Assembly: GCF_021049265.1 (NCBI RefSeq)
Contig: NZ_CP088018.1
Coordinates: 2,852,001-2,916,000 of the forward strand
From: Ruania suaedae
GTDB taxonomy: Bacteria; Actinomycetota; Actinomycetes; Actinomycetales; Beutenbergiaceae
Direction of reading: 5' to 3'
DNA: 64,000 nucleotides
Shown here: piece by piece, positions 34,014-42,517 of the stretch
How the letters are laid out: the number at the start of each line of letters is the position of its first letter
Position numbering within the stretch: the stretch's first letter is position 1
Translations under genes and position numbers: made by a program
Notes under the pieces: model-generated
The model's input: only the letters and a program-made list of their open reading frames with translations
Database searches by the model: none
What the model was told of the DNA's origin: nothing

Positions 34014-35084
34014 CACCAGCACCGGTTCGGGTACCAGGTCCACGCCGAACGTGGTCCGCACCCCTTCGCGCACCTCCCGCGCCAGCGCGAGCAGATCCGA
34101 CGCCCTCGCGCCGCCGCGGTTGGTCAGGGCGAGGACGTGCTTGGTCGACAGCGCAGCCGGGCCCGGCGATCCGTGGCCCTTGCCGAATCCCGAGCGCGCG
34201 ATCAGCCAGGCGGCACTGGTCTTGACCTGCTCCCCCACCGGGAACCGGGGGGCGTCCTGGGGCAACCGCTGCGCCTGCTCGGCCGTCATCACGGGGTTGG
34301 TGAAGAACGAGCCGGCGCTCCAGGTGTCGTGGTCCCGCGCGTCCAGCACCATCCCCTTGCCGCGGCGTAGCTCCAGGACGGCGTCCCGCACCTCCGCCGA
34401 GGCCGCCCGCTCGCCCAGGGCGACCCCGAGGGTGGTGGCGAGCTCGGGGTAGGCGATCGGCGCGCTGGTGTCGGCCAGGACGAACTGGAAGCTCACCTCG
34501 AGCACCACGAATCGCGGACTCGGCAGCCAGGCGCGGCCGGTGCCGTCGTCGGAGAAGGAGTCCTTCAGCAGCGAGGAGCGGTAGCCGAAGCCCAGCTCGG
34601 AGCGCGCCAGCGTGCGGATCCGGCCGGTGCCCCGGTCCCAGGTGCGCACGGACGAGATCACCTCGGCCACCTCCTGGCCGTAGGCACCGACATTCTGCAC
34701 AGGCGTGGCTCCGGTGGAGCCGGGGATCCCCGCGAGCGCCTCGACCCCACGCCAGCCCTCGGCCACGGCGCGCAGCACCACGTCCTCCCACGGCTGACCG
34801 GCGGGCACCCGGATCGCGGCGCCGCCGCAGGCGTCCTGGCTCTCCACCGCGATCCCCCGGCGTCCGTCGCGCACCACCACGCCGGGGAAGCCGTCGTCGG
34901 CGGCGAGGACGTTGGACCCACCACCGAGCACGAGCACGGGCTCGCCCGCGGCGTCGGCCGCGGCGACGGTGGCGATGATCTCGTCCTCACTGGCCGCCTC
35001 GACGAACCTGTGCACCGGGCCACCGACGCGCAGCGTGGTCAGCTCCGCGAGCCGGACGGCGCTCGAGGCGGACAGGTCGGTCAT
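33999..35084 (-). CDS. murB: UDP-N-acetylenolpyruvoylglucosamine reductase
   Basis: The NADPH- and FAD-dependent second step of UDP-MurNAc synthesis for peptidoglycan. The protein is 361 aa. FAD-binding motifs are TTLRVGGPVHRFVEA, LVLGGGSNVLAADDGF and GVEALAGIPGSTGATPVQNV followed by GAYGQEV. The catalytic region has FGYRSSLLKD, and the C-terminal domain has TWSAGSFFTNPVM and GFGKGHGSPGPAALSTKHVL. It is an actinobacterial long type-I form. ATG 35084 was chosen over the frame's first codon at 35135. Placement near rpmG and the dehydratase pair is conserved in actinobacteria. Confidence 0.96.
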   Translation of the reverse strand: MTDLSASSAVRLAELTTLRVGGPVHRFVEAASEDEIIATVAAADAAGEPVLVLGGGSNVLAADDGFPGVVVRDGRRGIAVESQDACGGAAIRVPAGQPWEDVVLRAVAEGWRGVEALAGIPGSTGATPVQNVGAYGQEVAEVISSVRTWDRGTGRIRTLARSELGFGYRSSLLKDSFSDDGTGRAWLPSPRFVVLEVSFQFVLADTSAPIAYPELATTLGVALGERAASAEVRDAVLELRRGKGMVLDARDHDTWSAGSFFTNPVMTAEQAQRLPQDAPRFPVGEQVKTSAAWLIARSGFGKGHGSPGPAALSTKHVLALTNRGGARASDLLALAREVREGVRTTFGVDLVPEPVLVSARL

Positions 35085-35092
35085 GGGCGACC

Positions 35093-35098
35093 ACTCTA
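35093..35098 (-). promoter_or_regulatory. -10 box close to the murB start
   Basis: The minus strand reads TAGAGT, ending eight bases before ATG 35084. A transcript would have at most a one- or two-base leader. There is no Shine-Dalgarno sequence, consistent with near-leaderless translation. Confidence 0.4.
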
Positions 35099-35131
35099 CG
35101 GGTCGGCTCTGCGTCCGGCCGGTCGGAGAGG

Positions 35132-36391
35132 TCATGCCTCGGCCCGCCCGCCGGCGCGGGAGTCCTCGGTCCGCGGCGCAGCGCTCGCGGGCGGCAGCTC
35201 ACGGGCAGCGGGGATCGCCAGCAGCCCGGCCACGAGCGGGACCATGATCACCAGCAGCGCGTGCCGGGTGCCCACGATCTCGCCGAGGAGGCCGAGCACC
35301 CCGGGACCCACGAGGAATGCGGCATACCCGATGGTCGAGACCACCGCCAGCCGCGCCGCCGCCTTGGCCGGATCGTCGGAGGCTGCGCTCATCCCGACCG
35401 GGAAGCCGAGGGCCGCGCCCATGCCCCACAGCGCGCCCCCGGCCATCGCCACCGGCATCACGGGCACGAGGGTGAAGATGGCGAGGCCGGCGATGGCCAT
35501 CGCCGTACACAGCCGCAGCACGACGACCCGTCCGAACCGGTTGAGCAGGGCGGTGCCGAGGAACCGCATCGCGGTCATACCCAGCAGGAAGATCGCCAGA
35601 CCGATGGCACCGACCTCGTTCGGCGCGTCGAAGCCGTCCACGACGGCGAGCGCGAGCCAGTCGTTGGCGGCACCCTCGGTCAGCGCGGCCGCGAGCACGA
35701 CCAGACCCACCAGCAGCGTCCGGCGCTCGAACCAGACGCCGGTGAAGGACGCGCGTGCTCCTCGGACCTCCTCGTCGGGCTCGCCGCCGTTCTCGCCGGC
35801 GGCGAGGTCGTCGGCGGTGAGGAAGCCGCGGGTGCACAGCAGGACGAGGGTGAGCGCGACGGCGACGACCGTGACCACGTGCAGCGGCACCCCCACCCCG
35901 GCGCGGATCACCAGCGCGCCGACGCCGGCGCCCAGCACGGTGCCGATCGAGAACCCGCCATGGAACCAGGGCATGATCGCGCGCTCCAGCCCGCGTTCGA
36001 CCATCGTTCCCGCGTAGTTCATCGACACGTCCCAGCCGCCGACGCCCATGAACGTCACGAAGAGCCCGGCCACGAGCAGCCACACGGTCCCGGCATGCAC
36101 GCCCGCGGCCACCACGGTCAGCCCGACGGCCGCCACGACGGCGGTGAGCGCCACGGTCCGTCGAGCCCCGAGGCCGTCGATCACCCGGCCGGTCACGGGC
36201 ATCGAGAGCAACGACCCGAGCGAGCCGACGAGGATGATCATGCCGAGCTGGCCCTCGCTCAGCCCGAGCTCGTCCCTGACGGTCGGGATCCGGGAGAGCC
36301 AGTTCGCCAGCGTGAAGCCGTTGAGGGCGAAGGTCGCCATCACCAGTGCTGCACCGCGGCGCGCCCGCTGCGTGGTGTTCGTGGAGGACAT
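35132..36391 (-). CDS. MFS transporter
   Basis: A membrane carrier of 419 aa with about 12 hydrophobic helices. The N-terminal half has LANWLSRIPTVRDELGLSEG and the conserved GRVIDGLGARRT loop between helices 2 and 3. A long central cytoplasmic loop (about 195-220, GENGGEPDEEVRG) separates the halves. The pattern resembles YbjJ/FucP-like exporters of sugars or sugar-like compounds; substrate unknown. ATG 36391 was chosen over an in-frame upstream ATG at 36433. It is transcribed divergently from a LacI-family regulator, which is likely to control it. Confidence 0.85.
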   Translation of the reverse strand: MSSTNTTQRARRGAALVMATFALNGFTLANWLSRIPTVRDELGLSEGQLGMIILVGSLGSLLSMPVTGRVIDGLGARRTVALTAVVAAVGLTVVAAGVHAGTVWLLVAGLFVTFMGVGGWDVSMNYAGTMVERGLERAIMPWFHGGFSIGTVLGAGVGALVIRAGVGVPLHVVTVVAVALTLVLLCTRGFLTADDLAAGENGGEPDEEVRGARASFTGVWFERRTLLVGLVVLAAALTEGAANDWLALAVVDGFDAPNEVGAIGLAIFLLGMTAMRFLGTALLNRFGRVVVLRLCTAMAIAGLAIFTLVPVMPVAMAGGALWGMGAALGFPVGMSAASDDPAKAAARLAVVSTIGYAAFLVGPGVLGLLGEIVGTRHALLVIMVPLVAGLLAIPAARELPPASAAPRTEDSRAGGRAEA

Positions 36392-36473
36392 CGGAACTCT
36401 CTGGGTGTGGGATCCGCGGCGATCGGAGCCCACCGCGATGCCGGTGGTACGGCGCCTAGGCTATGGTGCGGCC

Positions 36474-36490
36474 GACCGTGATCACCGGTC
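36474..36490. promoter_or_regulatory. Imperfect palindrome in the MFS/LacI intergenic region
   Basis: GACCGTGATCACCGGTC is an almost symmetric site around TGATCA, with one extra base in the right arm. It lies 26 bases before the LacI-family gene and downstream of a possible -10 (TATGGT) near 36462. LacI-type regulators often bind such sites at their own promoter. Confidence 0.35.
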
Positions 36491-36515
36491 AAACGATGAG
36501 GAGCACACGCAGCGA

Positions 36516-37559
36516 ATGAGCACCCGCGCCACCCTCACCGACGTCGCGCGCAGGGCCGGCGTGTCCCTCTCGACGGCGTCCCTCGCCTTCTCCGGTGCGG
36601 GCCCCATCGCCGAGGCCACCCGGGCACGGGTGCGCCGCGCCGCCGCGGAACTCGGGTACGCCGGGCCGAACCCGGTGGCCGCCTCGCTGCGACGGGGCCG
36701 CAGCCGCGTGGTCGGGGTGCTGGTGGGGCGGGACGTGCGGATCAACTTCCGTGACCCGGTGGCCGTGCAGACCCTGGCCGGGGTGGCCAGCGCCCTCGGG
36801 GACGCGGCGCGCGGGATGCTGCTGGTCCCCGCGGCCGATGACGAGCTCGCGGGTGGTCAGCACCTGATCCGGCACGGATCGATGGACTCGGCGGTCGTGC
36901 TGCACGCGATCGGCCGCGACGCAGCACGCATTCTGCGTGAGCGGGAGGTGCCCATGGTGTGGGTGGACCGCACCGGGCCGGGTGCGGTGTCGGTGCGGGT
37001 GCAGGACCGGGCGGGGATGTCGCTGCTCGGCCGGCATCTGGCCGGGCTCGGGCATCGCCGGGTGGCCGTGGCCACGATGCCGTGGACGGTCGACCGGATG
37101 ACCGGCCCGGTCGACCTCGCCGGGACCAGGCCGCACGCCCGCTACGTCGCCGATCGCCTCGCCGGGCTACGGGACGCCGGGATCGACCCGGTCGCCGGGG
37201 AGTCCACGGCGCGCTCGCTGGTGGAGGAGGGGATCCGTGCCGGGCACGCCCTGCTGGATCTGTCCCCCCGCCCCACGGCATTGGTCGGCTTCAGCGATCT
37301 GATCGCCGCCGGACTGCTGCTGGCGGCGCAGGAGCAGGGGCTGCGTGTGCCCCAGGACGTCTCGGTGGCGGGCTTCGACGGCGTGGACCTGCCCTGGCTC
37401 GGGGACCACCGGTTGACCTCGGTGGTCCAGCCGGCGCGGGAGAAGGGCGAGCACGCCGCCCGGGCGGCCATCATGCTCGCCGACGGCACCCGGCCCGACC
37501 CGGTCTCGCTCGGCTGCAGCCTGCGGGTGGGCACGACCACGGGTCCGGTGCCCGGCTGA
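36516..37559 (+). CDS. LacI-family transcriptional regulator
   Basis: A protein of 347 aa. The N-terminal helix-turn-helix is TLTDVARRAGVSLSTASLAF (about 6-25), with the hinge PNPVAASLRRGRSRVVGVLV. The periplasmic-binding-like ligand domain runs to the end, with PTALVGFSDLIAAGLLLAAQ and VSVAGFDGVDLPWLGDHRLT as typical late motifs. The ligand is unknown. It lies opposite the MFS gene with a 124-base gap. I use ATG 36516, since the frame upstream has no family similarity. Confidence 0.92.
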   Translation: MSTRATLTDVARRAGVSLSTASLAFSGAGPIAEATRARVRRAAAELGYAGPNPVAASLRRGRSRVVGVLVGRDVRINFRDPVAVQTLAGVASALGDAARGMLLVPAADDELAGGQHLIRHGSMDSAVVLHAIGRDAARILREREVPMVWVDRTGPGAVSVRVQDRAGMSLLGRHLAGLGHRRVAVATMPWTVDRMTGPVDLAGTRPHARYVADRLAGLRDAGIDPVAGESTARSLVEEGIRAGHALLDLSPRPTALVGFSDLIAAGLLLAAQEQGLRVPQDVSVAGFDGVDLPWLGDHRLTSVVQPAREKGEHAARAAIMLADGTRPDPVSLGCSLRVGTTTGPVPG

Positions 37560-37590
37560 GGTCCGCCGCCGGTCAATCGCGGCTGACGCC

Positions 37591-38025
37591 TCAGGCGCTG
37601 GGCGGGTGGAGACGGACGTGTGCCTGGCTCTTGCCGAGCACGCTCGTCCCGCCGACGCTGACCAGGAGATCGACCCTGGCCGTGCCGGCGGCCGTGTCGA
37701 CAGCGCCGATGACGGCACCGATCTCGAGCGTGACCTCGCCGGGATCGGGGACCGGCACCGGTCGGGTGAAGCGCACGCCGTAGGAGAGGAGATCGGCCGG
37801 GTCCTCGAGCCAGTCGGTCAGGGCGGCGCAGGCCAGGCCCATGGTGAGCATGCCGTGCGCGATGACGCCCGGCAGGCCCACCTCGGTGGCGAAGCGGTCG
37901 TTGTAGTGGATCGGGTTGAAGTCACCGCTGGCTCCGGCGTAGCGCACCAGCCGGTCCCGGTTCACGGCGCGGGCCACGCGGAAGAGTTCGGTGCCCTGCT
38001 CGACGGCGGCGGTGAGGCTCGTCAT
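37591..38025 (-). CDS. MaoC-type (R)-specific dehydratase, catalytic subunit (HadB-like)
   Basis: A hot-dog-fold enzyme of 144 aa. It has the complete hydratase-2 signature YAGASGDFNPIHYNDRFA with the catalytic Asp and His. In mycobacteria the equivalent HadB dehydrates 3-hydroxyacyl-ACP in fatty-acid elongation, and the gene likewise lies just downstream of rpmG and HadA. ATG 38025 has GGGGAGGA upstream and overlaps the preceding gene by 4 bases. In a species that makes no mycolic acids the pair probably serves ordinary or branched fatty-acid synthesis; that is inference. Confidence 0.88.
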   Translation of the reverse strand: MTSLTAAVEQGTELFRVARAVNRDRLVRYAGASGDFNPIHYNDRFATEVGLPGVIAHGMLTMGLACAALTDWLEDPADLLSYGVRFTRPVPVPDPGEVTLEIGAVIGAVDTAAGTARVDLLVSVGGTSVLGKSQAHVRLHPPSA

Positions 38026-38474
38026 GAGTCCTCCCCACGCACGGCAAGGGTCGAGGTGACCTCGCACACCGGCTCCCCTGCGCCGTCGGAGATGGCGGTG
38101 CGGGTGGTGACCATGGCGATCCCGGCACGTTCGGTGATCGAGTCCACGTGCACGGCTGTGTGCAGCAGGTCACCGGCCACGATCGGTCGCCGGTGGGTGA
38201 ACCCCTCGTTCGCATGCACCACGCGGGAGAAGTCGATCGCGGCGTCCGGATCCTCGATGTACTCGGCCTCGGCGCGTTGGGCGACGATGACCGCGAACGT
38301 GCCCGGGGCGACGACGTCGCCGTAGCCGAGCGCCTGCGCGGCCACCGGGTCGGTGTGCACGGCCGAACCGGCACCGACGGCTGCGGCGAACTCGGCGATC
38401 TTGGCCCGGGACGCGACGTAGGGCGGGGTTCCGGTGAACACCCGCCCTACGAAGTCTGCGTTGACTGCACTCAT
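38022..38474 (-). CDS. MaoC-like dehydratase partner subunit (HadA-like)
   Basis: A hot-dog-fold protein of 150 aa starting MSAVNADFVGRVFTGTPPYV. It has the N-terminal MaoC domain but lacks the Asp-x-Asn-Pro-x-His catalytic motif of its neighbour; the corresponding segment is AVHTDPVAAQALGYGDVVAP. This is the pattern of a substrate-binding subunit that pairs with a catalytic one. Its stop overlaps the next start (ATGA). It starts 11 bases after rpmG. Confidence 0.85.
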   Translation of the reverse strand: MSAVNADFVGRVFTGTPPYVASRAKIAEFAAAVGAGSAVHTDPVAAQALGYGDVVAPGTFAVIVAQRAEAEYIEDPDAAIDFSRVVHANEGFTHRRPIVAGDLLHTAVHVDSITERAGIAMVTTRTAISDGAGEPVCEVTSTLAVRGEDS

Positions 38475-38485
38475 CGACGGATGAG

Positions 38486-38656
38486 TCAGCGCGTCTCGCG
38501 GTGGTTGGTCTTGGCGTTGCAGCGGGAGCAGTACTTCGCCAGTTCGAGCCGGTCGGGGTTGTTCCGACGGTTCTTCTTGGTGATGTAGTTGCGCTCCTTG
38601 CACACCTCGCACGCGAGGGTGATCTTGGGGCGGACATCCGCGGACTTGGTTGCCAT
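38486..38656 (-). CDS. rpmG: 50S ribosomal protein bL33, zinc-binding form
   Basis: A small large-subunit protein of 56 aa, beginning [20 protein letters not shown] and ending [16 protein letters not shown]. Four cysteines at 16, 19, 43 and 46 make the zinc ribbon of the C+ type. AAGGA lies upstream of ATG 38656. It follows tRNA-Met by 56 bases and precedes the dehydratase pair, the same order as in mycobacteria and streptomycetes. Confidence 0.95.
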   Translation of the reverse strand: MATKSADVRPKITLACEVCKERNYITKKNRRNNPDRLELAKYCSRCNAKTNHRETR

Positions 38657-38712
38657 TGCTCTTCCTTACGATGTGCCGACCCGGGCCCGGGCCGCTGGCG
38701 GAGCTTGTTGAG

Positions 38713-38786
38713 TAGCGGGAGCGGGGATCGAACCCGCGACCTCACGATTATGAGTCGTGCGCTCTGACCGTCTGAGCTATCCCGCC
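38713..38786 (-). tRNA. tRNA-Met (anticodon CAT, elongator type)
   Basis: The acceptor GGCGGGA pairs with TCCCGCT (a G-U at the first pair). The D arm is TAGCTCAGACGGTCAGAGC, the anticodon loop CTCATAA and the T arm GCGGGTTCGATCCCCGC. No CCA is encoded. The normal first pair and D arm favour elongator over initiator tRNA. A CAT anticodon could also be tRNA-Ile2 after lysidine modification, but the sequence looks more like elongator Met. Confidence 0.88.
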
Positions 38787-38835
38787 GCGTCCTGCCGGCT
38801 CGCGCGGCACGGACCGCGCGGCCGGGCACGACCAG

Positions 38836-38908
38836 AGCCCCGAAAGGGAATCGAACCCTTGACCTTCTCCTTACCATGGAGACGCTCTGCCGACTGAGCT
38901 ATCGGGGC
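38836..38908 (-). tRNA. tRNA-Thr (anticodon GGT)
   Basis: The acceptor GCCCCGA pairs with TCGGGGC. The anticodon stem-loop is TCTCC-ATGGTAA-GGAGA and the T arm AAGGGTTCGATTCCCTT. The discriminator is T and no CCA is encoded. It lies 49 bases upstream of tRNA-Met on the same strand, probably in one transcript that continues into rpmG. Confidence 0.95.
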
Positions 38909-38918
38909 AGCGGGAACG

Positions 38919-38924
38919 AGAGTA
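38919..38924 (-). promoter_or_regulatory. -10 box upstream of the tRNA-Thr/tRNA-Met/rpmG unit
   Basis: TACTCT on the minus strand lies 10 bases before the tRNA-Thr 5' end, the same hexamer as in the str promoter. The -35 region (TTCCCC, 18 bases further) is weak. Confidence 0.4.
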
Positions 38925-39058
38925 CATGCTGTGCGGCCCTCGGGGGAAATCCGGGGGGCAGATGTGGCGGGGGCCACGTCGGGGCGCCTGCGGGGAGCCG
39001 TGCAGCCGGGCTCGCCCGGCGCCGTCCGGCGGGAGGCGGGCGGGTCCCGGAACCACGA

Positions 39059-39085
39059 AGGGCGCCTCCATCATGGAGACGCCCT
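39059..39085 (-). terminator. tRNA-Tyr terminator hairpin
   Basis: The arms AGGGCGCCTCCA (39059-39070) and TGGAGACGCCCT (39074-39085) pair at 11 of 12 positions around a TCA loop. It starts six bases after the encoded CCA of tRNA-Tyr. No T tract follows. Confidence 0.7.
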
Positions 39086-39091
39086 GTCGAT

Positions 39092-39176
39092 TGGTGGCGG
39101 GTGCAGGATTCGAACCTGCGAAGCATTCCGCGGCTGATTTACAGTCAGCTCCCTTTGGCCGCTCGGGCAACCCGCC
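39092..39176 (-). tRNA. tRNA-Tyr (anticodon GTA) with encoded CCA
   Basis: A class II tRNA with a long variable arm. The acceptor GGCGGGT pairs with ACCCGCC, the anticodon loop is CTGTAAA and the T arm GCAGGTTCGAATCCTGC. The discriminator A is followed by CCA in the DNA. Of the four tRNA genes in the window this is the only one that encodes its CCA. Confidence 0.95.
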
Positions 39177-39199
39177 GTATGGTCGGTGGACCGGGTGAA

Positions 39200-39205
39200 A
39201 CACTA
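39200..39205 (-). promoter_or_regulatory. -10 box of tRNA-Tyr
   Basis: TAGTGT on the minus strand ends 23 bases before the tRNA 5' end, giving a short 5' leader for RNase P. The -35 is not clear. The promoter for the divergent yajQ gene must lie in the same 99-base interval. Confidence 0.4.
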
Positions 39206-39275
39206 CCAACTTCGCCGGCAGTTCGTGACCATCGGCCCGCGCAGCGTGGCCAGTCCCACATGAAGGAGAGCAACC

Positions 39276-39773
39276 GTGGCGAGCGACTCCTCGTTCGACG
39301 TCGTCAGCAAGGTCGACCGGCAGGAGGTGGACAACGCGCTGAACCAGGCCGGGAAGGAGGTCTCCCAGCGGTACGACTTCAAGGGTGTGGGCGCCTCGAT
39401 CGCCTGGAGCGGCGACTCGATCGTGATGACGGCGAACACCGCCGAGCGGGTGCTCGCGATCCTCGACGTCTTCCAGTCGAAGTTGATCCGCCGCGGGGTC
39501 TCCCTCAAGGCCATCGACACCGGCGAGGACGAGCCGCAGCCCTCGGGTAAGGAGTACCGGCTCGCCGGCACCCTCAAGGAGGGCCTCTCGAGCGAGAACG
39601 CGAAGAAGATCACCAAGCTGATCCGTGACGAGGGACCCAAGGGGGTCAAGACCCAGATCAGTGGGGACGAGGTGCGGGTCAGCTCGAAGAAGCGGGACGA
39701 CCTGCAGGTGGTCATCTCGATGCTCAAGGACGCCGACATCGACGCGGCGCTGCAGTTCGTCAACTACCGCTGA
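39276..39773 (+). CDS. yajQ: YajQ family nucleotide-binding protein
   Basis: A protein of 165 aa starting [20 protein letters not shown], the constant YajQ N-terminus. It ends [20 protein letters not shown]. The family has two ferredoxin-like domains that bind nucleic acid or nucleotides; a cyclic-di-GMP-binding role has been shown in a few proteobacteria and is not established for actinobacteria. GTG 39276 has AAGGAGAG upstream. It is a single gene divergent from tRNA-Tyr. Confidence 0.93.
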   Translation: MASDSSFDVVSKVDRQEVDNALNQAGKEVSQRYDFKGVGASIAWSGDSIVMTANTAERVLAILDVFQSKLIRRGVSLKAIDTGEDEPQPSGKEYRLAGTLKEGLSSENAKKITKLIRDEGPKGVKTQISGDEVRVSSKKRDDLQVVISMLKDADIDAALQFVNYR

Positions 39774-39843
39774 GGACCGACGAGCCGAGCGTCTCCGCAC
39801 AGCCTGGCCCAGTGGGGCACACCCAGGCCCCAACTGAGCAGAA

Positions 39844-41532
39844 CTAGGCCGAGCTAGGCGGAGCCAGGCATAGCCGGGCCGTGGCGAGCGGAGCGTGGAC
39901 GTGCCTGTGGCCCCGCTGAGCGTTGCTCGGCGGGGTTCGGGGTGGGGTACTCAGAAGGGTGGGGGGTCGAGGCCGGGGTCGTCCGGCCGGTTCTTCGGTG
40001 GGTCGGCGCGGCGCCCGCGATCGGCGGGGTTGATCAGGTGTTGGTCTTTCGGGTGGGCCGGGCCGGTCCCGGTGGGCGGCGCGCCCGCACGGATGCGGTG
40101 GCGATGATGGTGCGTGGCGTGGGGGTTGTCCGGGGGCCGCGCCTGGGGATGGGACGGGGAACGTGCCGCGCCCGTCGACGAGTAGCAGCTCCCCGCTGGG
40201 GGAGGTCCACAGGTAGGTCCCGGGTGTGATCATGACGTAGGACCAGGCCCCGTGCGTCTTCGCCCTGTGGTGCCGGCGGCACAGCGGCGCGAGGTTGCAC
40301 CCACAGGTAGGGCCACCCTGCTCGAAGGGGAGGATGTGGTCGAGGTCGCACGCCCGGGCGCGGCGGGTGCAGGAAGGGAACACACACTGCGGGTCGCGTG
40401 TGGTGACCTGGTGACGAAGGCGGCCCGCGATCTCATAGCTCTCGGTCGGGTAGTGACCGGACAGGTCCACCACCGGGCGCACCAGCACCCTCGTGCCGGG
40501 CGTGGCGCACCATGACCTGATCTGCTCGGCCGAGACCGGCGAGCGGGTGTTCTCACACCGCCCCACCACCCCCGAGCCTGGCCGGCCATCACACGAGGGG
40601 TCGAGGGCGTCAGCGCTCAGATGCAGGATCAGCTCGATCCGACGCCCGGGATCGGTGGACGGCTGCGTGGGAGGCGGTTCGGCGCTGTCTTGATCACCCG
40701 CCGCCCTCTCGACCGGTGGGATCGCCAGCATGAGCTCCCGGCGGGCGATCTCACCGACCGCCCGGGCCCGGCGGGCATCCAGACTCTCGGCGGACCCGAA
40801 CGCCCGCAGCTGGGCCGCCGTCGCGGACACCGCCGCATCCAGATCGAGCGCATCAGCCAGATCCAGGACCCCGTCCACCTCGACCGTGCCGCCCGCACCG
40901 ACCACCTCCGGGCCGCCGGGCTCGTCCAACACGATGTCGAAGTGGCGGCCCTCATCCGCCTCCCGCCGCCGGGCCTCGGCCGCCTCGGGATCGAACCGAT
41001 CCAACGCCGCAGCGACCGCGCGCTGCACCTGAGCCCCTGAACAGGACCCGATCACCGGCGCCAGCTGCGCATCGACCCAGGCAGCACCCTCAGCAGACAG
41101 GACCCTGGTGGAGCGGGCCACCTCCCGTGCCCGCCACAACCGCACCTGCCCGCACACCACCCGCTCCCACAGCCGGGTCAGGCGGAACGCGAGCTCAGTG
41201 ACCTCACCGACGTAGCCGCGCGCAGCATCGGGCGACATGCTCAACGATGTGGCCAGCTCGCAGAACTCCAGATCCGCCACCCACGGCGCACCCGGGCCCG
41301 CCAGGCGCATCGGAGCCTCCAACCCCGCCAGCACCGCCCGCTCGATCGGCTCGTCAGCCTCGATCACCTGTGAAGCACCCATGTCGGTCACGGTGTGCTC
41401 AGTGATCCATGCGACCACCAGCCGCGCCGCCTCCACCTCCCACGCCGACGCCGACGCGCGGGCGTGACGCAACGACGACAACACACCCCGCCGCGGATCC
41501 ACCACGGAACCAGAAGGAGGTGTCGTCGTCAT
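39844..41532 (-). CDS. DUF222 / HNH endonuclease domain protein (13E12 family)
   Basis: A protein of 562 aa. The N-terminal two thirds are the DUF222 helical region typical of actinobacterial 13E12-repeat proteins. The HNH nuclease motif is complete: CVFPSCTRRARACDLDHI followed by CNLAPLCRRHHRAKTH, with four cysteines for a structural zinc and the catalytic histidine. The last 100 or so residues are Pro/Arg-rich and disordered. ATG 41532 is preceded by GGGA; a GTG at 41541 is possible. These genes are often multicopy and their function is not known. No repeats or target-site duplications flank this copy. Confidence 0.85.
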   Translation of the reverse strand: MTTTPPSGSVVDPRRGVLSSLRHARASASAWEVEAARLVVAWITEHTVTDMGASQVIEADEPIERAVLAGLEAPMRLAGPGAPWVADLEFCELATSLSMSPDAARGYVGEVTELAFRLTRLWERVVCGQVRLWRAREVARSTRVLSAEGAAWVDAQLAPVIGSCSGAQVQRAVAAALDRFDPEAAEARRREADEGRHFDIVLDEPGGPEVVGAGGTVEVDGVLDLADALDLDAAVSATAAQLRAFGSAESLDARRARAVGEIARRELMLAIPPVERAAGDQDSAEPPPTQPSTDPGRRIELILHLSADALDPSCDGRPGSGVVGRCENTRSPVSAEQIRSWCATPGTRVLVRPVVDLSGHYPTESYEIAGRLRHQVTTRDPQCVFPSCTRRARACDLDHILPFEQGGPTCGCNLAPLCRRHHRAKTHGAWSYVMITPGTYLWTSPSGELLLVDGRGTFPVPSPGAAPGQPPRHAPSSPPHPCGRAAHRDRPGPPERPTPDQPRRSRAPRRPTEEPAGRPRPRPPTLLSTPPRTPPSNAQRGHRHVHAPLATARLCLAPPSSA

Positions 41533-41593
41533 GGATCCCACTCAACCATCGACCACTGACATCGCCCCCTGACCAGGCACGATGCGTGAGCGC

Positions 41594-42475
41594 TCAGCGC
41601 TGCCAGCCGCCGCGGGCCATCTCCTCCAGCCGCGAGACGCGCTCACTCATCGGCGGGTGAGTGGCGAACAACCTTGAGACCGCGCCGGCCTTGAAGGGAT
41701 TGGCGATCATCAGGTGGGAGACGTCGGCGAGGTCGCCGTCGGGCCGCAACGGTCGTGCGGCCGTGCCGCTCTCCAGCTTGCGCAACGCCGAGGCCAGGGC
41801 GAGCGGGTCCTGGGAGAGGGAGGCGCCGTCGGCGTCCGCATCGAACTCCCGGGTCCGGGAGATGGCCATCTGGATCACCATCGCCGCGAACGGCGCCAGC
41901 AGCGCCATCGCGAGCATCCCGATCATCCCCAGCGGTCCGTTGTCACGCCCCCGCCCCCCGAAGAACAGCAGGAACTGCGCCACCGAGGTGATCACCCCGG
42001 CCATGGCGGCGGCGACGGAGGAGGTGAGGATGTCGCGGTTGTAGACGTGTGAGAGCTCGTGGGCCAGCACGCCCCGCAGCTCGCGCTCGTCCAGCAGCCG
42101 CAGGATCCCGACCGTGCAGCAGACCGCTGCGTTGCGGGGGTTGCGGCCTGTGGCGAAGGCATTGGGAGCCTCCGTGGGCGAGATGTACAGGCGCGGCATG
42201 GGCTGGCGGGCCTGGGTCGCCAGCTCCCGCACGATCGCGTACATCGCCGGCGCCTCGGCCTCACTGACCGGGCGGGCCCGCATCGCGCGGATGGCGATCT
42301 TGTCCGAGCGCCAGTAGGAGACGAACGTGGAGACCACGCCGATCCCTGCGAACAGCCAGATCCATGACGCGCTGCCGGTGCCGCCGGCGACCAGCGCGCC
42401 GATCCCGAGCACCACCGCCCAGAGGACGCCGAACAGTGCCGCCGTCTTCACACCGTTCGCCCACGTGCGAGTCAC
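41594..42475 (-). CDS. htpX: HtpX-like membrane zinc metalloprotease
   Basis: A membrane protease of 293 aa for quality control of membrane proteins. Two N-terminal helices ([20 protein letters not shown] and the next) come before the catalytic HELSH (His139, Glu140, His143). Two further helices (about 151-175 and 183-205) are followed by the third zinc ligand Glu210 in [12 protein letters not shown]. The start is GTG 42475 with GGAGGGAA upstream. It lies 42 bases downstream of the NADP reductase gene on the same strand. Confidence 0.93.
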   Translation of the reverse strand: MTRTWANGVKTAALFGVLWAVVLGIGALVAGGTGSASWIWLFAGIGVVSTFVSYWRSDKIAIRAMRARPVSEAEAPAMYAIVRELATQARQPMPRLYISPTEAPNAFATGRNPRNAAVCCTVGILRLLDERELRGVLAHELSHVYNRDILTSSVAAAMAGVITSVAQFLLFFGGRGRDNGPLGMIGMLAMALLAPFAAMVIQMAISRTREFDADADGASLSQDPLALASALRKLESGTAARPLRPDGDLADVSHLMIANPFKAGAVSRLFATHPPMSERVSRLEEMARGGWQR

Positions 42476-42517
42476 TGGCCGTTCCCTCCTGCTCCGTATG
42501 CCCTGGGAGCGGCGGGG

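Noticed and set aside
39844-41532. The DUF222/HNH gene as a homing endonuclease or mobile element
   Set aside because: There are no flanking repeats, no interrupted host gene and no intron or intein features. The 13E12 family is common as stand-alone genes in actinobacteria.
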